Positions 1 to 6,178 of a stretch of 9,080 nt of DNA are shown here, piece after piece. The stretch covers positions 1-9,080 of the forward strand of contig JABMPV010000079.1 in NCBI GenBank assembly GCA_013202595.1. The letters run 5' to 3'. This DNA is from a bacterium (GTDB lineage Bacteria; Actinomycetota; Acidimicrobiia; Spongiisociales; UBA11373). The notes under the pieces are model-generated. The model was not told where the DNA came from, ran no database searches, and worked only from the letters and a program-made list of their open reading frames with translations. Position numbers and translations under genes: made by a program. Position 1 is the first letter of the stretch; each line of letters starts with the position of its first letter.

Positions 1-41
1 ATGACGCCCCCGGCTGTGTCCTCGTCCTCGACGCACGGTGA
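1..41 (+). CDS. Possible 3' end of a plus-strand gene (partial)
   Basis: Frame 3 is open from the window edge to a TGA at 39-41 and would end in DAPGCVLVLDAR. Ten of its twelve sense codons end in G or C, mostly C, as expected for coding sequence in this genome, and the mostly hydrophobic, non-repetitive peptide looks like a real protein C-terminus. With only twelve codons, chance is not excluded. If real, this gene converges on the lipoprotein gene that ends at 121. No function can be given. Confidence 0.25.
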   Translation, partial: DAPGCVLVLDAR

Positions 42-49
42 AGTGCGTC
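30..49. terminator. Small stem-loop between convergent gene ends
   Basis: Perfect 7-bp inverted repeat GACGCAC (30-36) and GTGCGTC (43-49) with a 6-base loop. It overlaps the possible stop codon at 39-41 and lies about 70 bases beyond the stop of the minus-strand lipoprotein gene. No T-run follows on either strand, so it is not a classical intrinsic terminator. It could be a U-tract-less terminator or a chance repeat. Confidence 0.2.
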
Positions 50-120
50 CACGTCCTGCGTCCTTGCCGGATGACGCCCCTGCCTCGCCCTGAACATCGC
101 CAACGTTCCTGGCCAGAGCA

Positions 121-1437
121 CTAGCCGGCGGCGCAGGTGATCGTCCCGACGATCCGGGTGCGGACGGCGGCGTCATCCAGAGGTGCGTTGAAGTCGAGCG
201 ACACCAGGCCTCCGTCCAGGAATGCGACGGTGACCGGAGCGGTACCCGATGAGTCGGCGCGGTTGTCGCCGGCACCGATCATCATCTCAAACGATCCGGA
301 CACCTCACCGTTGCCTGCGACTCCCGGGGCGACGACCGTCACGCGATAGCGCGTGCCGTCGATGCGACCGTCGGCGAAGGCGGTGATCTCCTGATTGGCT
401 GCGCCGCCGGTGGCTGTGCAGACGGGATCGGCCGACAGCACGCCCGTGGATTCGCCGCCGATGCGGACGACGATTCGTGACCCGGCCTCGGCTGTGGTGG
501 TCGTACCGTTGGTGTCTGGGGGCCGCAGCGCCTCACACTCCGGCGGGAACGTCGTGTCGACCGGGCCATTGGCCACCGTGAGCTCCGCAGCCGCTTCGAC
601 CCTGTAGATCTCGGCCGTAGGGTCGCTGGTCGGACCGCTCCGGGTCTCGGCGATCACCGAGTACTTGAGCAGCGCCCCGGTGTCGTCGGCCATCCAGTAG
701 TCGACCTGGTTCTCGGTGGCCAGAGCGCCCGAGTCCTTGCCGAGGCCAGAGATCGTGTATCGATAGTGGGTTGCGGGGATTCCAGCGATCATCTCGGGTC
801 CCACTTCGGTTCCGGAGTCGGGGACCACCTGGATGTCGAACAGTGACGTCGCAGCATCGAGAATCTCGCGCTGCTGAGCGGAGACCGTCTCGAAGGTGTA
901 CTCGAAGCCGTCGTAGCTGCATACGCCCCGGTCCTGCCACGTCTCCTGAACCGATGTCTCGGGGCCGTCGAAATCTGGTCCGTCCTGGGTGGAACTGATG
1001 ACGGTGCGACGAACGTCGGCATCCCGGTCGGCGTACAGCGTGGTGGTCAGGTCTGTGAACTCGTCTGCAGTCGGTCCGACGGTGATGACTCGCATGACCC
1101 ACTCGTACGAATCGAACGTCGCGAGGCCCTCCATGATCGGAAGCGGGCGAGGCTGGCCGCCGGCGCTCGGCACCGATACGACCGTGGTGGTCGTGGCCCC
1201 GGTCTGCCCGGCCGATGTGGTGCCAGTCGTGGCCGCGGTCGTGATCGTGGTGCTCTCACCACCGGACGCGCTGGTCGTGGCGGTGCTCCCACCAGTCGTG
1301 GATCCGCCGCCCGAGGTGGTCGATGTCGTGGCTGCCGTGCCTGAATCCCCGAAGGGGGATGTGCCCCCGTCACCGGAGCACGCTGCGGCGATCAGCACAA
1401 TGGTCAGCAGCAGAGCGGGGTATCGGGCCTTGGTCAT
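121..1437 (-). CDS. Large two-domain lipoprotein, last gene of an ABC transporter cassette
   Basis: 438 residues. A short basic N-terminus and a hydrophobic stretch (residues 8-19) run into the lipobox AAAC with Cys20, so the mature protein should be lipid-anchored outside the membrane. Residues 21-90 are a Thr/Ser/Gly-rich low-complexity spacer. Residues 98-303 form a first beta-rich domain with Cys173 and Cys301; the GIPATHYRY stretch (219-227) followed by VDYWMADDTGALLKY recalls lipid-binding lipoproteins of the LolA/LppX type, a resemblance of pattern only. Residues 318-438 form a second beta-rich domain with Cys340 and Cys435 near its ends, loosely like small actinobacterial antigen lipoproteins. 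Each domain thus has a likely disulfide pair. The ATG has a good ribosome-binding site (GAGGAG) that overlaps the TGA of the upstream permease gene, leaving a 10-base gap. This implies co-translation and a role as extracytoplasmic partner or cargo acceptor of that transporter. Exact family unknown. Confidence 0.85.
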   Translation of the reverse strand: MTKARYPALLLTIVLIAAACSGDGGTSPFGDSGTAATTSTTSGGGSTTGGSTATTSASGGESTTITTAATTGTTSAGQTGATTTTVVSVPSAGGQPRPLPIMEGLATFDSYEWVMRVITVGPTADEFTDLTTTLYADRDADVRRTVISSTQDGPDFDGPETSVQETWQDRGVCSYDGFEYTFETVSAQQREILDAATSLFDIQVVPDSGTEVGPEMIAGIPATHYRYTISGLGKDSGALATENQVDYWMADDTGALLKYSVIAETRSGPTSDPTAEIYRVEAAAELTVANGPVDTTFPPECEALRPPDTNGTTTTAEAGSRIVVRIGGESTGVLSADPVCTATGGAANQEITAFADGRIDGTRYRVTVVAPGVAGNGEVSGSFEMMIGAGDNRADSSGTAPVTVAFLDGGLVSLDFNAPLDDAAVRTRIVGTITCAAG

Positions 1438-1447
1438 CGGATTCTCC

Positions 1448-2536
1448 TCACCAGCGTCTCAACAAAGCTGCAGGGCGGGCGCGAATGGCTCGAGCCGTGG
1501 CCGCCGCAAGAGCCGCGACGACGATCGACAGTGCCACTGCCATTGAGCGCAGGATAACGATGAGGTCGAATTCGGGGTGACCCTGGATTCCAAACGACTC
1601 GATCACCACGAACCTGCCTGCCAACAGTGCCGCTCCCACCCCGATGGCAATGCCCGGCACGGCTACGGCGGCCGCCTGGATGGAGAGGAATGCAGCTGAC
1701 ACCCAACGGTTCATGCCGACGGCCCGCAGGACTGCGAGGTCCCTCCGTCTCAGCCAGGCCATCCGCCACAGCACGGCAGCCAGGACGATGGAAGCGGCCA
1801 CGGCCAGCGAGATCGCAGCCAGGCGGGTGAGACCGATGATGGGATCCCATTCGTCGTTGATCTCGGCAAACGCCCCGCGAGCGACGACGGTCAGTGAACC
1901 CGGCAGTGTGTCTCCCTCGCTGAGCGGACCGCCGGCAGGGATCACGAAGAGCGACACTTCGGCATCCCATCCAAGTATCTCGCGCGCATCGGAGATGGTC
2001 ACCCAGGCCTCGTGGTCGGAGTAGGTGCCCACCTCGAAGAGGCCGATGATGTCGAAAGGCCTGCCTCTGATGGCGATCTGATCACCCACCGACAGCCCCC
2101 TGGATGCCGCCAGGTCTACGCCGACCATGGCCGATCGCGTCGGATCGTCGGGAGAGAGTGCCGCGCCACTCACCATCTCGAATGTGCTGATCGACCGATA
2201 CCGCAGGGGATCGACGCCTCGTAGGAGCACCGCCGTGTCGGGTGCCGTGCCGGTGACCGTGTGGATTTCGGGTATTGCGAAGGAGACGCCGAGTTCCAGC
2301 AGATCGTCGGCGATCGAGTCGGGAATGCGGCTTCCCAGGAACTCACCGACACTGTTCGTCTCCTGAACGATCAGGTCGGTCTCGGAGACGATGGTGAAGG
2401 ACTCGTCGACGGTTCTGGTGAGGCCGTCGAGCAGCAGGAACCCGGTGACCGGGGCTGCGACCAGGAGCGCCGCTCCCAGGATGAGTGCCCTGCGGGCGAC
2501 GGCGTCGGCGAGCGCGAGGCGCAGGACGGCGATCAC
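1448..2536 (-). CDS. FtsX/MacB-type ABC transporter permease (permease 2)
   Basis: 362 residues from a GTG start. The topology is that of the FtsX/LolC/MacB permease family: one membrane helix near residues 15-37, an extracytoplasmic domain of about 200 residues (38-235), then three helices near 236-258, 278-305 and 324-348. The cytoplasmic coupling segment after helix 2, LRRRDLAVLRAVGMNR (262-277), is the family hallmark that contacts the ATPase. The GTG at 2536 is chosen because it overlaps the TGA of the upstream permease (GTGA), has GGAG five bases upstream, and starts right before an amphipathic segment like that of permease 1. An ATG at 2641 would add 35 hydrophilic residues inside the upstream gene and is unlikely. 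It probably pairs with permease 1 as a heterodimer, as LolC and LolE do. Substrate not evident. Confidence 0.9.
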   Translation of the reverse strand: MIAVLRLALADAVARRALILGAALLVAAPVTGFLLLDGLTRTVDESFTIVSETDLIVQETNSVGEFLGSRIPDSIADDLLELGVSFAIPEIHTVTGTAPDTAVLLRGVDPLRYRSISTFEMVSGAALSPDDPTRSAMVGVDLAASRGLSVGDQIAIRGRPFDIIGLFEVGTYSDHEAWVTISDAREILGWDAEVSLFVIPAGGPLSEGDTLPGSLTVVARGAFAEINDEWDPIIGLTRLAAISLAVAASIVLAAVLWRMAWLRRRDLAVLRAVGMNRWVSAAFLSIQAAAVAVPGIAIGVGAALLAGRFVVIESFGIQGHPEFDLIVILRSMAVALSIVVAALAAATARAIRARPAALLRRW

Positions 2537-3642
2537 GCTGACTCCAGAAGACCGCGGATCGGGGCCTTCGCCGTTCTGGAGAGCGCTACCTGTGCGCCGA
2601 GCGCCGGGGTCGCAATGCTGATGGCCGCGCCCAGGAGCCATGCCCGAAGCGGGATGCCGACCTGGATGACGTTCGCTCGCAGCGTGGTGGGACCGACGAT
2701 CGATATCAGTGCCCAGGCTGCCAGACCGCCGATCACGAATGCGATCAGCGACAAGACGATCGACCGGATGGCGGTGACGGCACCGATCTCTGCCCTGCGG
2801 AAGCCCATGGCCCTCACGATGGCGATATCGCGGCGTCGCTCGGCAAGTGTGAGCGCGGTGAGATTGAACCCTGCGAACGCGAGTGCCGCCATCCCGACGA
2901 CGGTGGAGATCACCGAGATTCTCGCGGCGACCTCATTCAGAGCGGTCTGGCGTTCAGCCAGGTCGAGTTCGAAGAAGGCTGCGTATTGATTTCCTGCTGC
3001 TGCCTCGAATCGCTCCAGCAAACCGGCGGTGTCCGCACCCGGCACCGGTCGGATGGCCACGATCTGAAACCCGATCGCACCCTCGAACAGCCGATCTGCC
3101 CGATCGAACGACATCCACACAGACACGAAGCGGGTCCCCGAAGCCCGGACCAGGGCAGAGACGGTGAATCGGGACCCGTAGATCTCGACTGTCGACCCGA
3201 TCCGCCACCCGGTGGCGATCTCCACTCCCTCGGTGATCGCTACCTCATCGGCCCCCGGCCTCGGGAGCGCTCCCTCGAGCACCGTTACCCGGTAGAGGTC
3301 TTCCCATTCAGAGGGGTCGGCCGCTCGCAACTGGATGATCCGATCATCCACCTTGATCGTGCGGAAGATGGCCGGGCCGTAGACGGCGACATCGGTGCCA
3401 CCGATCTCGGGGACGAGGTCGAGCACCGCCGGATCGAGGCGCCCCGCCGACGGGTCGAGAGCATCGGGTGAGACCAGGATGATGTTCGACGATGCGACCG
3501 GTGCCTGGTCTCCGACGAGGCCGGCCGCCACCCCGAGCAGCACCAGGTAGGCGGCGACGATCGGGATGATCGAGACCACGGTCAGCGCGCTCCGCCGCAT
3601 GTCGGCTGCGAGGTCGGCGAGTGCGATCCGGATGGCGGTCAT
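2533..3642 (-). CDS. FtsX/MacB-type ABC transporter permease (permease 1)
   Basis: 369 residues. Helix 1 spans about 18-43, followed by an extracytoplasmic domain of about 200 residues (44-238) of the size seen in MacB/LolC-like permeases, then helices near 240-266, 287-317 and 330-352. The coupling motif ERRRDIAIVRAMG (268-280) after helix 2 is typical of the FtsX family. The start is the ATG at 3642, whose A is also the last base of the TGA of the ATPase gene (TGATG). No strong ribosome-binding site precedes it, so translation probably relies on re-initiation. A longer reading from 3759 would add 39 Arg/Pro-rich residues inside the ATPase gene and is rejected. Its ectodomain sequence shows no obvious similarity to that of permease 2, which argues for an asymmetric heterodimer rather than a recent duplication. 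Confidence 0.9.
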   Translation of the reverse strand: MTAIRIALADLAADMRRSALTVVSIIPIVAAYLVLLGVAAGLVGDQAPVASSNIILVSPDALDPSAGRLDPAVLDLVPEIGGTDVAVYGPAIFRTIKVDDRIIQLRAADPSEWEDLYRVTVLEGALPRPGADEVAITEGVEIATGWRIGSTVEIYGSRFTVSALVRASGTRFVSVWMSFDRADRLFEGAIGFQIVAIRPVPGADTAGLLERFEAAAGNQYAAFFELDLAERQTALNEVAARISVISTVVGMAALAFAGFNLTALTLAERRRDIAIVRAMGFRRAEIGAVTAIRSIVLSLIAFVIGGLAAWALISIVGPTTLRANVIQVGIPLRAWLLGAAISIATPALGAQVALSRTAKAPIRGLLESA

Positions 3643-4349
3643 CAGCGCTCGGCTATCGACCCGTCCCGGACCTCGCAGATCCGGTCGGCCCTTCCGGCCA
3701 CAGACAGGTCGTGGGTTGCGACGATCACCGTGATCCCGAGGTCGTGGTTGAGCCCGCACAGCAGGTCCATGAGCGTGTCGGTTGTCGGGCCGTCGACGTC
3801 ACCTGTTGGCTCGTCGGCGATCAGCAGATCGGGATCTCCTGCGATTGCCCTGGCGATGGCGACGCGCTGCTGCTCTCCTCCGCTCATCTCGGACGGGCGA
3901 TGGTCGGCCCTGTCGGCGAGGCCCACGGATCCGAGGAGATCGGTGGCAGCCATCCGTGCATCGGCCCACGCCAATCCCCTGGCCAGGAGTGCGAAGGCAA
4001 CGTTGTCTCGGGCGTCGGCCGCTTCGAGGAGGTTGAAGAACTGAAACACGAATCCGACGTGGTGGCGGCGAAACCTGTCCAGGTCGGCCTGGGATGACGC
4101 CATGAGATCTGTGCCTGCCACCTCGAGGCTGCCCGAGTCGGGGCGGTCCAGGCCACCGATCAGATTCAACAGGGTCGACTTGCCTCCACCCGATGGCCCG
4201 ACCACTGCCAGCATCTCGCCGGCATCCACCGTCAGGTCGATGCCGCGTAGTGCCGCCACGGTTGATCCCTGTGCGCGCCGGTAGGACCTGGTGAGCCCGG
4301 CGGCCCTGACCATGGGTGCTGCGGGCGGCTGCGCTGGTCCCTTCGTCAT
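3642..4349 (-). CDS. ABC transporter ATP-binding protein, LolD/MacB type
   Basis: 235 residues, the usual length for the LolD/MacB-type ATPase. All motifs are visible in order: Walker A GPSGGGKS (51-58), Q-loop Gln103 in FVFQFFNLL, signature MSGGEQQRV (155-163), Walker B LLIADE (175-180), and the H-loop His213 in ATHD. The D-loop reads GDVD instead of the more usual ALD or NLD form but keeps the final Asp. The protein should sit on the cytoplasmic face and energise the two FtsX-type permeases encoded directly downstream with overlapping codons. This subfamily typically drives mechanotransmission (extraction or release of lipids, lipoproteins or peptides) rather than import across the membrane. 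The ATG at 4349 has no convincing ribosome-binding site but lies six bases after a TANNNT box, suggesting a leaderless transcript starting this cassette. An alternative ATG at 4313 also lacks a ribosome-binding site. Confidence 0.95.
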   Translation of the reverse strand: MTKGPAQPPAAPMVRAAGLTRSYRRAQGSTVAALRGIDLTVDAGEMLAVVGPSGGGKSTLLNLIGGLDRPDSGSLEVAGTDLMASSQADLDRFRRHHVGFVFQFFNLLEAADARDNVAFALLARGLAWADARMAATDLLGSVGLADRADHRPSEMSGGEQQRVAIARAIAGDPDLLIADEPTGDVDGPTTDTLMDLLCGLNHDLGITVIVATHDLSVAGRADRICEVRDGSIAER

Positions 4350-4355
4350 CTGGTC

Positions 4356-4361
4356 AGCCTA
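4356..4361 (-). promoter_or_regulatory. Candidate -10 box of the ABC cassette (leaderless)
   Basis: On the minus strand TAGGCT matches the actinobacterial -10 consensus TANNNT and ends six bases before the ATG at 4349, which places the likely transcription start on or next to the start codon. The absence of a Shine-Dalgarno sequence agrees with a leaderless mRNA. No clear -35 hexamer is seen. If correct, the ABC cassette has its own promoter in the 49-base gap behind the Rossmann-protein gene. Confidence 0.4.
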
Positions 4362-4398
4362 CGACGGCGGCATCACACCGCGGTACTGGATCGCGCAT

Positions 4399-6078
4399 CT
4401 ACTTGGTGCGCCAACCATCCATCTCATGCTTGAGGATCCATGCGGCAGTAGCGCCGGGGTCGATGCGCTCTGCGATCGTGGATTCAGGAGTCACGCCTGC
4501 AGATCCGGGCTGGGCCCTTCCCGGGCGCGACGCCCGCATCGCCTTCATCCGGAGTTGCCAGCGCTCCATGTTGCCGGACCGGAGGTCGACCCATCCCTTG
4601 GCCGCCCAGCGGTCGCGATCGTCCCCGGTCAGGTCGAGTTCGGTCTCGCCGGGAATCTCGGGGATCCTGATGAGCGGGCCGCGCAGCAGCGTCATTCCAT
4701 CCGGCATGAGGATCGGCGTTCCGATCGACACGACCATGTCTCGCAGATCCGATCGATCCTCGAGCAGGGCCGTGACGCTCTTGGAGATTTCATCGGGTGA
4801 TGCCTCCAGCACTGCAGGGATCGTCTCGTAGCACAGGCTCAGCAACTCCGCCTCCCACAGCACCTTCGAAAGCTCCGGCGGTCCGAGCATCCCGAGGGCG
4901 ACACTGCGGGCGCCCGACTCCGCCTCGAGGGCCTCGAGATCCTGAAGCGCCCTGCCTCTGAGGAAACCGCCCCGGTATGAGGGTGCCAGGATGGTGGCGT
5001 CAATGCCGGCGATCACATCGCGGCCGGTCTGCGCCCCGCGGATCTCCTCGGTGCAGAGGTGGGCGATCTCCTCCGGCGTGACGAACTCCATCTGACCGGG
5101 TGCCGTGATGGCCTCGAACTCACCCTTGGTGAACAGTCCGTTCTCTCCCGTGTCCACGATGGGCAGGACGAGATCGCCGATGAGCCCGAATTCTGAGGCA
5201 TCCGCCCTGAGCGACAGGGTCTGATGCAAGGAATCCTCGCGCGCCCTGTGGAGTTGCAGGGCGGTGCCGCGCTGGCGGACGACCCGCGTGGCCACGTCGG
5301 CATATCCGATCAGCGCTCCGGGCTTGATCTCCTTGACGATCGGCCCTCCCGGTGTCCTGGCCATGAGGAACAGGAGGCCGGTATGGGCGAACGCCACGGC
5401 GGTCTTGGTCATCAACTTTGCGGACGGCTTGTCCTCGCTGTGGGTGTAGGGGATGTTGAGGCCCATCCCCCCTGTGCCCGTCGTGCCGATCTTGAGGTAC
5501 ATGCGGGTACCGGACTCGCGCAGGGCCCGCTCGAGCACGAGGACGTGGCGGATCAGTTGCGGGACCGAGAGAGACAGGATCAGTGTCTCGACGTCGTGGG
5601 CGATGACGGGCGGTGGAACCTCGCGCCCGGCGATCAACGCCTCGATGTCACGCTCCGCCAGGATCGCCGATGTGTGGGCGTCCTGATAGGAGATGGCCGT
5701 TGCGGTATTCACTGCATCGACGACGACTTCCGGCCGGTACTGGTCGATGAGACGGGCGAGGCGGGATCTGCGATACGCAGCGTCGAAGGGGCCGAGGAGG
5801 TCGTCGAACAGCGCCTCCCTGCAGTCGTCGTCCTCCAGCAGGTCGATCCTGGGGATCTCGGCGAACTCGTTGCGGACGAAGACATCCCCCCACTCGCCGA
5901 CGATCTCGACGCCATCCGGCGCTAGTTCCCGGAGGCCGTCGACGGCCCTGGTCACTTCCGGTTCGGTGAGGGAAGCAATGACGATCCGTCGCGGATCCAG
6001 ATCGGTGGCGATGCGATGTGCCACCTGGTAGCCGACCAGTCCTCCGCCGCCGAGGATGAGGAAGGTGCCGTCACTCAC
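4399..6078 (-). CDS. Uncharacterised 559-residue protein with N-terminal Rossmann (NAD(P)-binding) fold
   Basis: The N-terminus TFLILGGGGLVGYQVA carries a GxxGxxG dinucleotide-binding motif (Gly10, Gly13, Gly16) after a first beta strand, as in extended short-chain dehydrogenases/epimerases. Residues 118-124 (VVVDAVN) look like the strand-4 segment with its conserved Asn. Residues 195-211 (LKIGTTGTGGMGLNIPY), followed by several lysines (217, 221, 225), would hold the active-site region, but a classical YxxxK is not seen at that point. The protein is far longer than a normal SDR (about 250-350 residues). The C-terminal 250 residues are soluble, rich in Asp/Glu, and match no family I recognise. 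No signal peptide or membrane segment is seen. The GTG start at 6078 is supported by a strong AGGAGG seven bases upstream. It lies on the same strand as the LCP gene (100-base gap before it) and the ABC cassette (49-base gap after it). An oxidoreductase or epimerase acting on a large or acyl substrate is possible but unproven. Confidence 0.85.
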   Translation of the reverse strand: MSDGTFLILGGGGLVGYQVAHRIATDLDPRRIVIASLTEPEVTRAVDGLRELAPDGVEIVGEWGDVFVRNEFAEIPRIDLLEDDDCREALFDDLLGPFDAAYRRSRLARLIDQYRPEVVVDAVNTATAISYQDAHTSAILAERDIEALIAGREVPPPVIAHDVETLILSLSVPQLIRHVLVLERALRESGTRMYLKIGTTGTGGMGLNIPYTHSEDKPSAKLMTKTAVAFAHTGLLFLMARTPGGPIVKEIKPGALIGYADVATRVVRQRGTALQLHRAREDSLHQTLSLRADASEFGLIGDLVLPIVDTGENGLFTKGEFEAITAPGQMEFVTPEEIAHLCTEEIRGAQTGRDVIAGIDATILAPSYRGGFLRGRALQDLEALEAESGARSVALGMLGPPELSKVLWEAELLSLCYETIPAVLEASPDEISKSVTALLEDRSDLRDMVVSIGTPILMPDGMTLLRGPLIRIPEIPGETELDLTGDDRDRWAAKGWVDLRSGNMERWQLRMKAMRASRPGRAQPGSAGVTPESTIAERIDPGATAAWILKHEMDGWRTK

Positions 6079-6085
6079 AGATCAG

Positions 6086-6091
6086 CCTCCT
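6086..6091 (-). promoter_or_regulatory. Strong ribosome-binding site deciding the GTG start at 6078
   Basis: AGGAGG on the minus strand, seven bases before the GTG at 6078-6076. It fixes the start of the Rossmann-fold gene, whose first residues then lead straight into the GxxGxxG strand. This leadered start contrasts with the Shine-Dalgarno-less starts of the ABC ATPase and iorA genes in the same window. Confidence 0.8.
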
Positions 6092-6148
6092 GAGGGTCGA
6101 TGTGTTCACAGGATGACGCGGGCGGGGGGCAGTTGGATAGGGCATTGT

Positions 6149-6176
6149 GTCCCGGGCGATTGGGAGCGTCCGGGAC
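6149..6176 (-). terminator. Candidate stem-loop terminator of the LCP gene
   Basis: Perfect 7-bp inverted repeat GTCCCGG (6149-6155) and CCGGGAC (6170-6176), extendable by one wobble pair, with a 14-base loop. It begins two bases beyond the LCP stop codon (6181-6179, minus strand). No T-run follows, so if it terminates transcription it does so in the U-poor manner proposed for many actinobacterial terminators. It would separate the LCP transcript from the Rossmann-protein gene that starts 100 bases after the LCP stop. Confidence 0.35.
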
Positions 6177-6178
6177 GG

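Noticed and set aside
1180..1330. Repetitive GTGGTCGTGG-like tracts (also at 7215-7310)
   Set aside because: They are simply the antisense of Thr/Ser codon runs in the linkers of the lipoprotein and the LCP protein, not independent DNA repeats.
2261..2989. Plus-strand open frame of 242 codons across the permease junction
   Set aside because: It lies antisense to both permease genes, and its low-complexity Ala/Arg/Ser-rich product is a frame shadow.
4377..4384. ACCGCGGT, an 8-bp perfect palindrome between the Rossmann gene and the ABC cassette
   Set aside because: It is short, has no spacer and no second copy; such palindromes are expected in GC-rich DNA.
5224..5925. Plus-strand open frame of 233 codons opposite the Rossmann-fold gene
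   Set aside because: It is antisense to a gene with a strong ribosome-binding site and a dinucleotide-binding motif; no domain or start signal supports it.
6101..6110. TGTGTTCACA, a short TGTG-N2-CACA palindrome upstream of the Rossmann gene
   Set aside because: It lies at a plausible operator position, 22 bases before the GTG start, but is only four bases per arm and unique here, so chance is a sufficient explanation.
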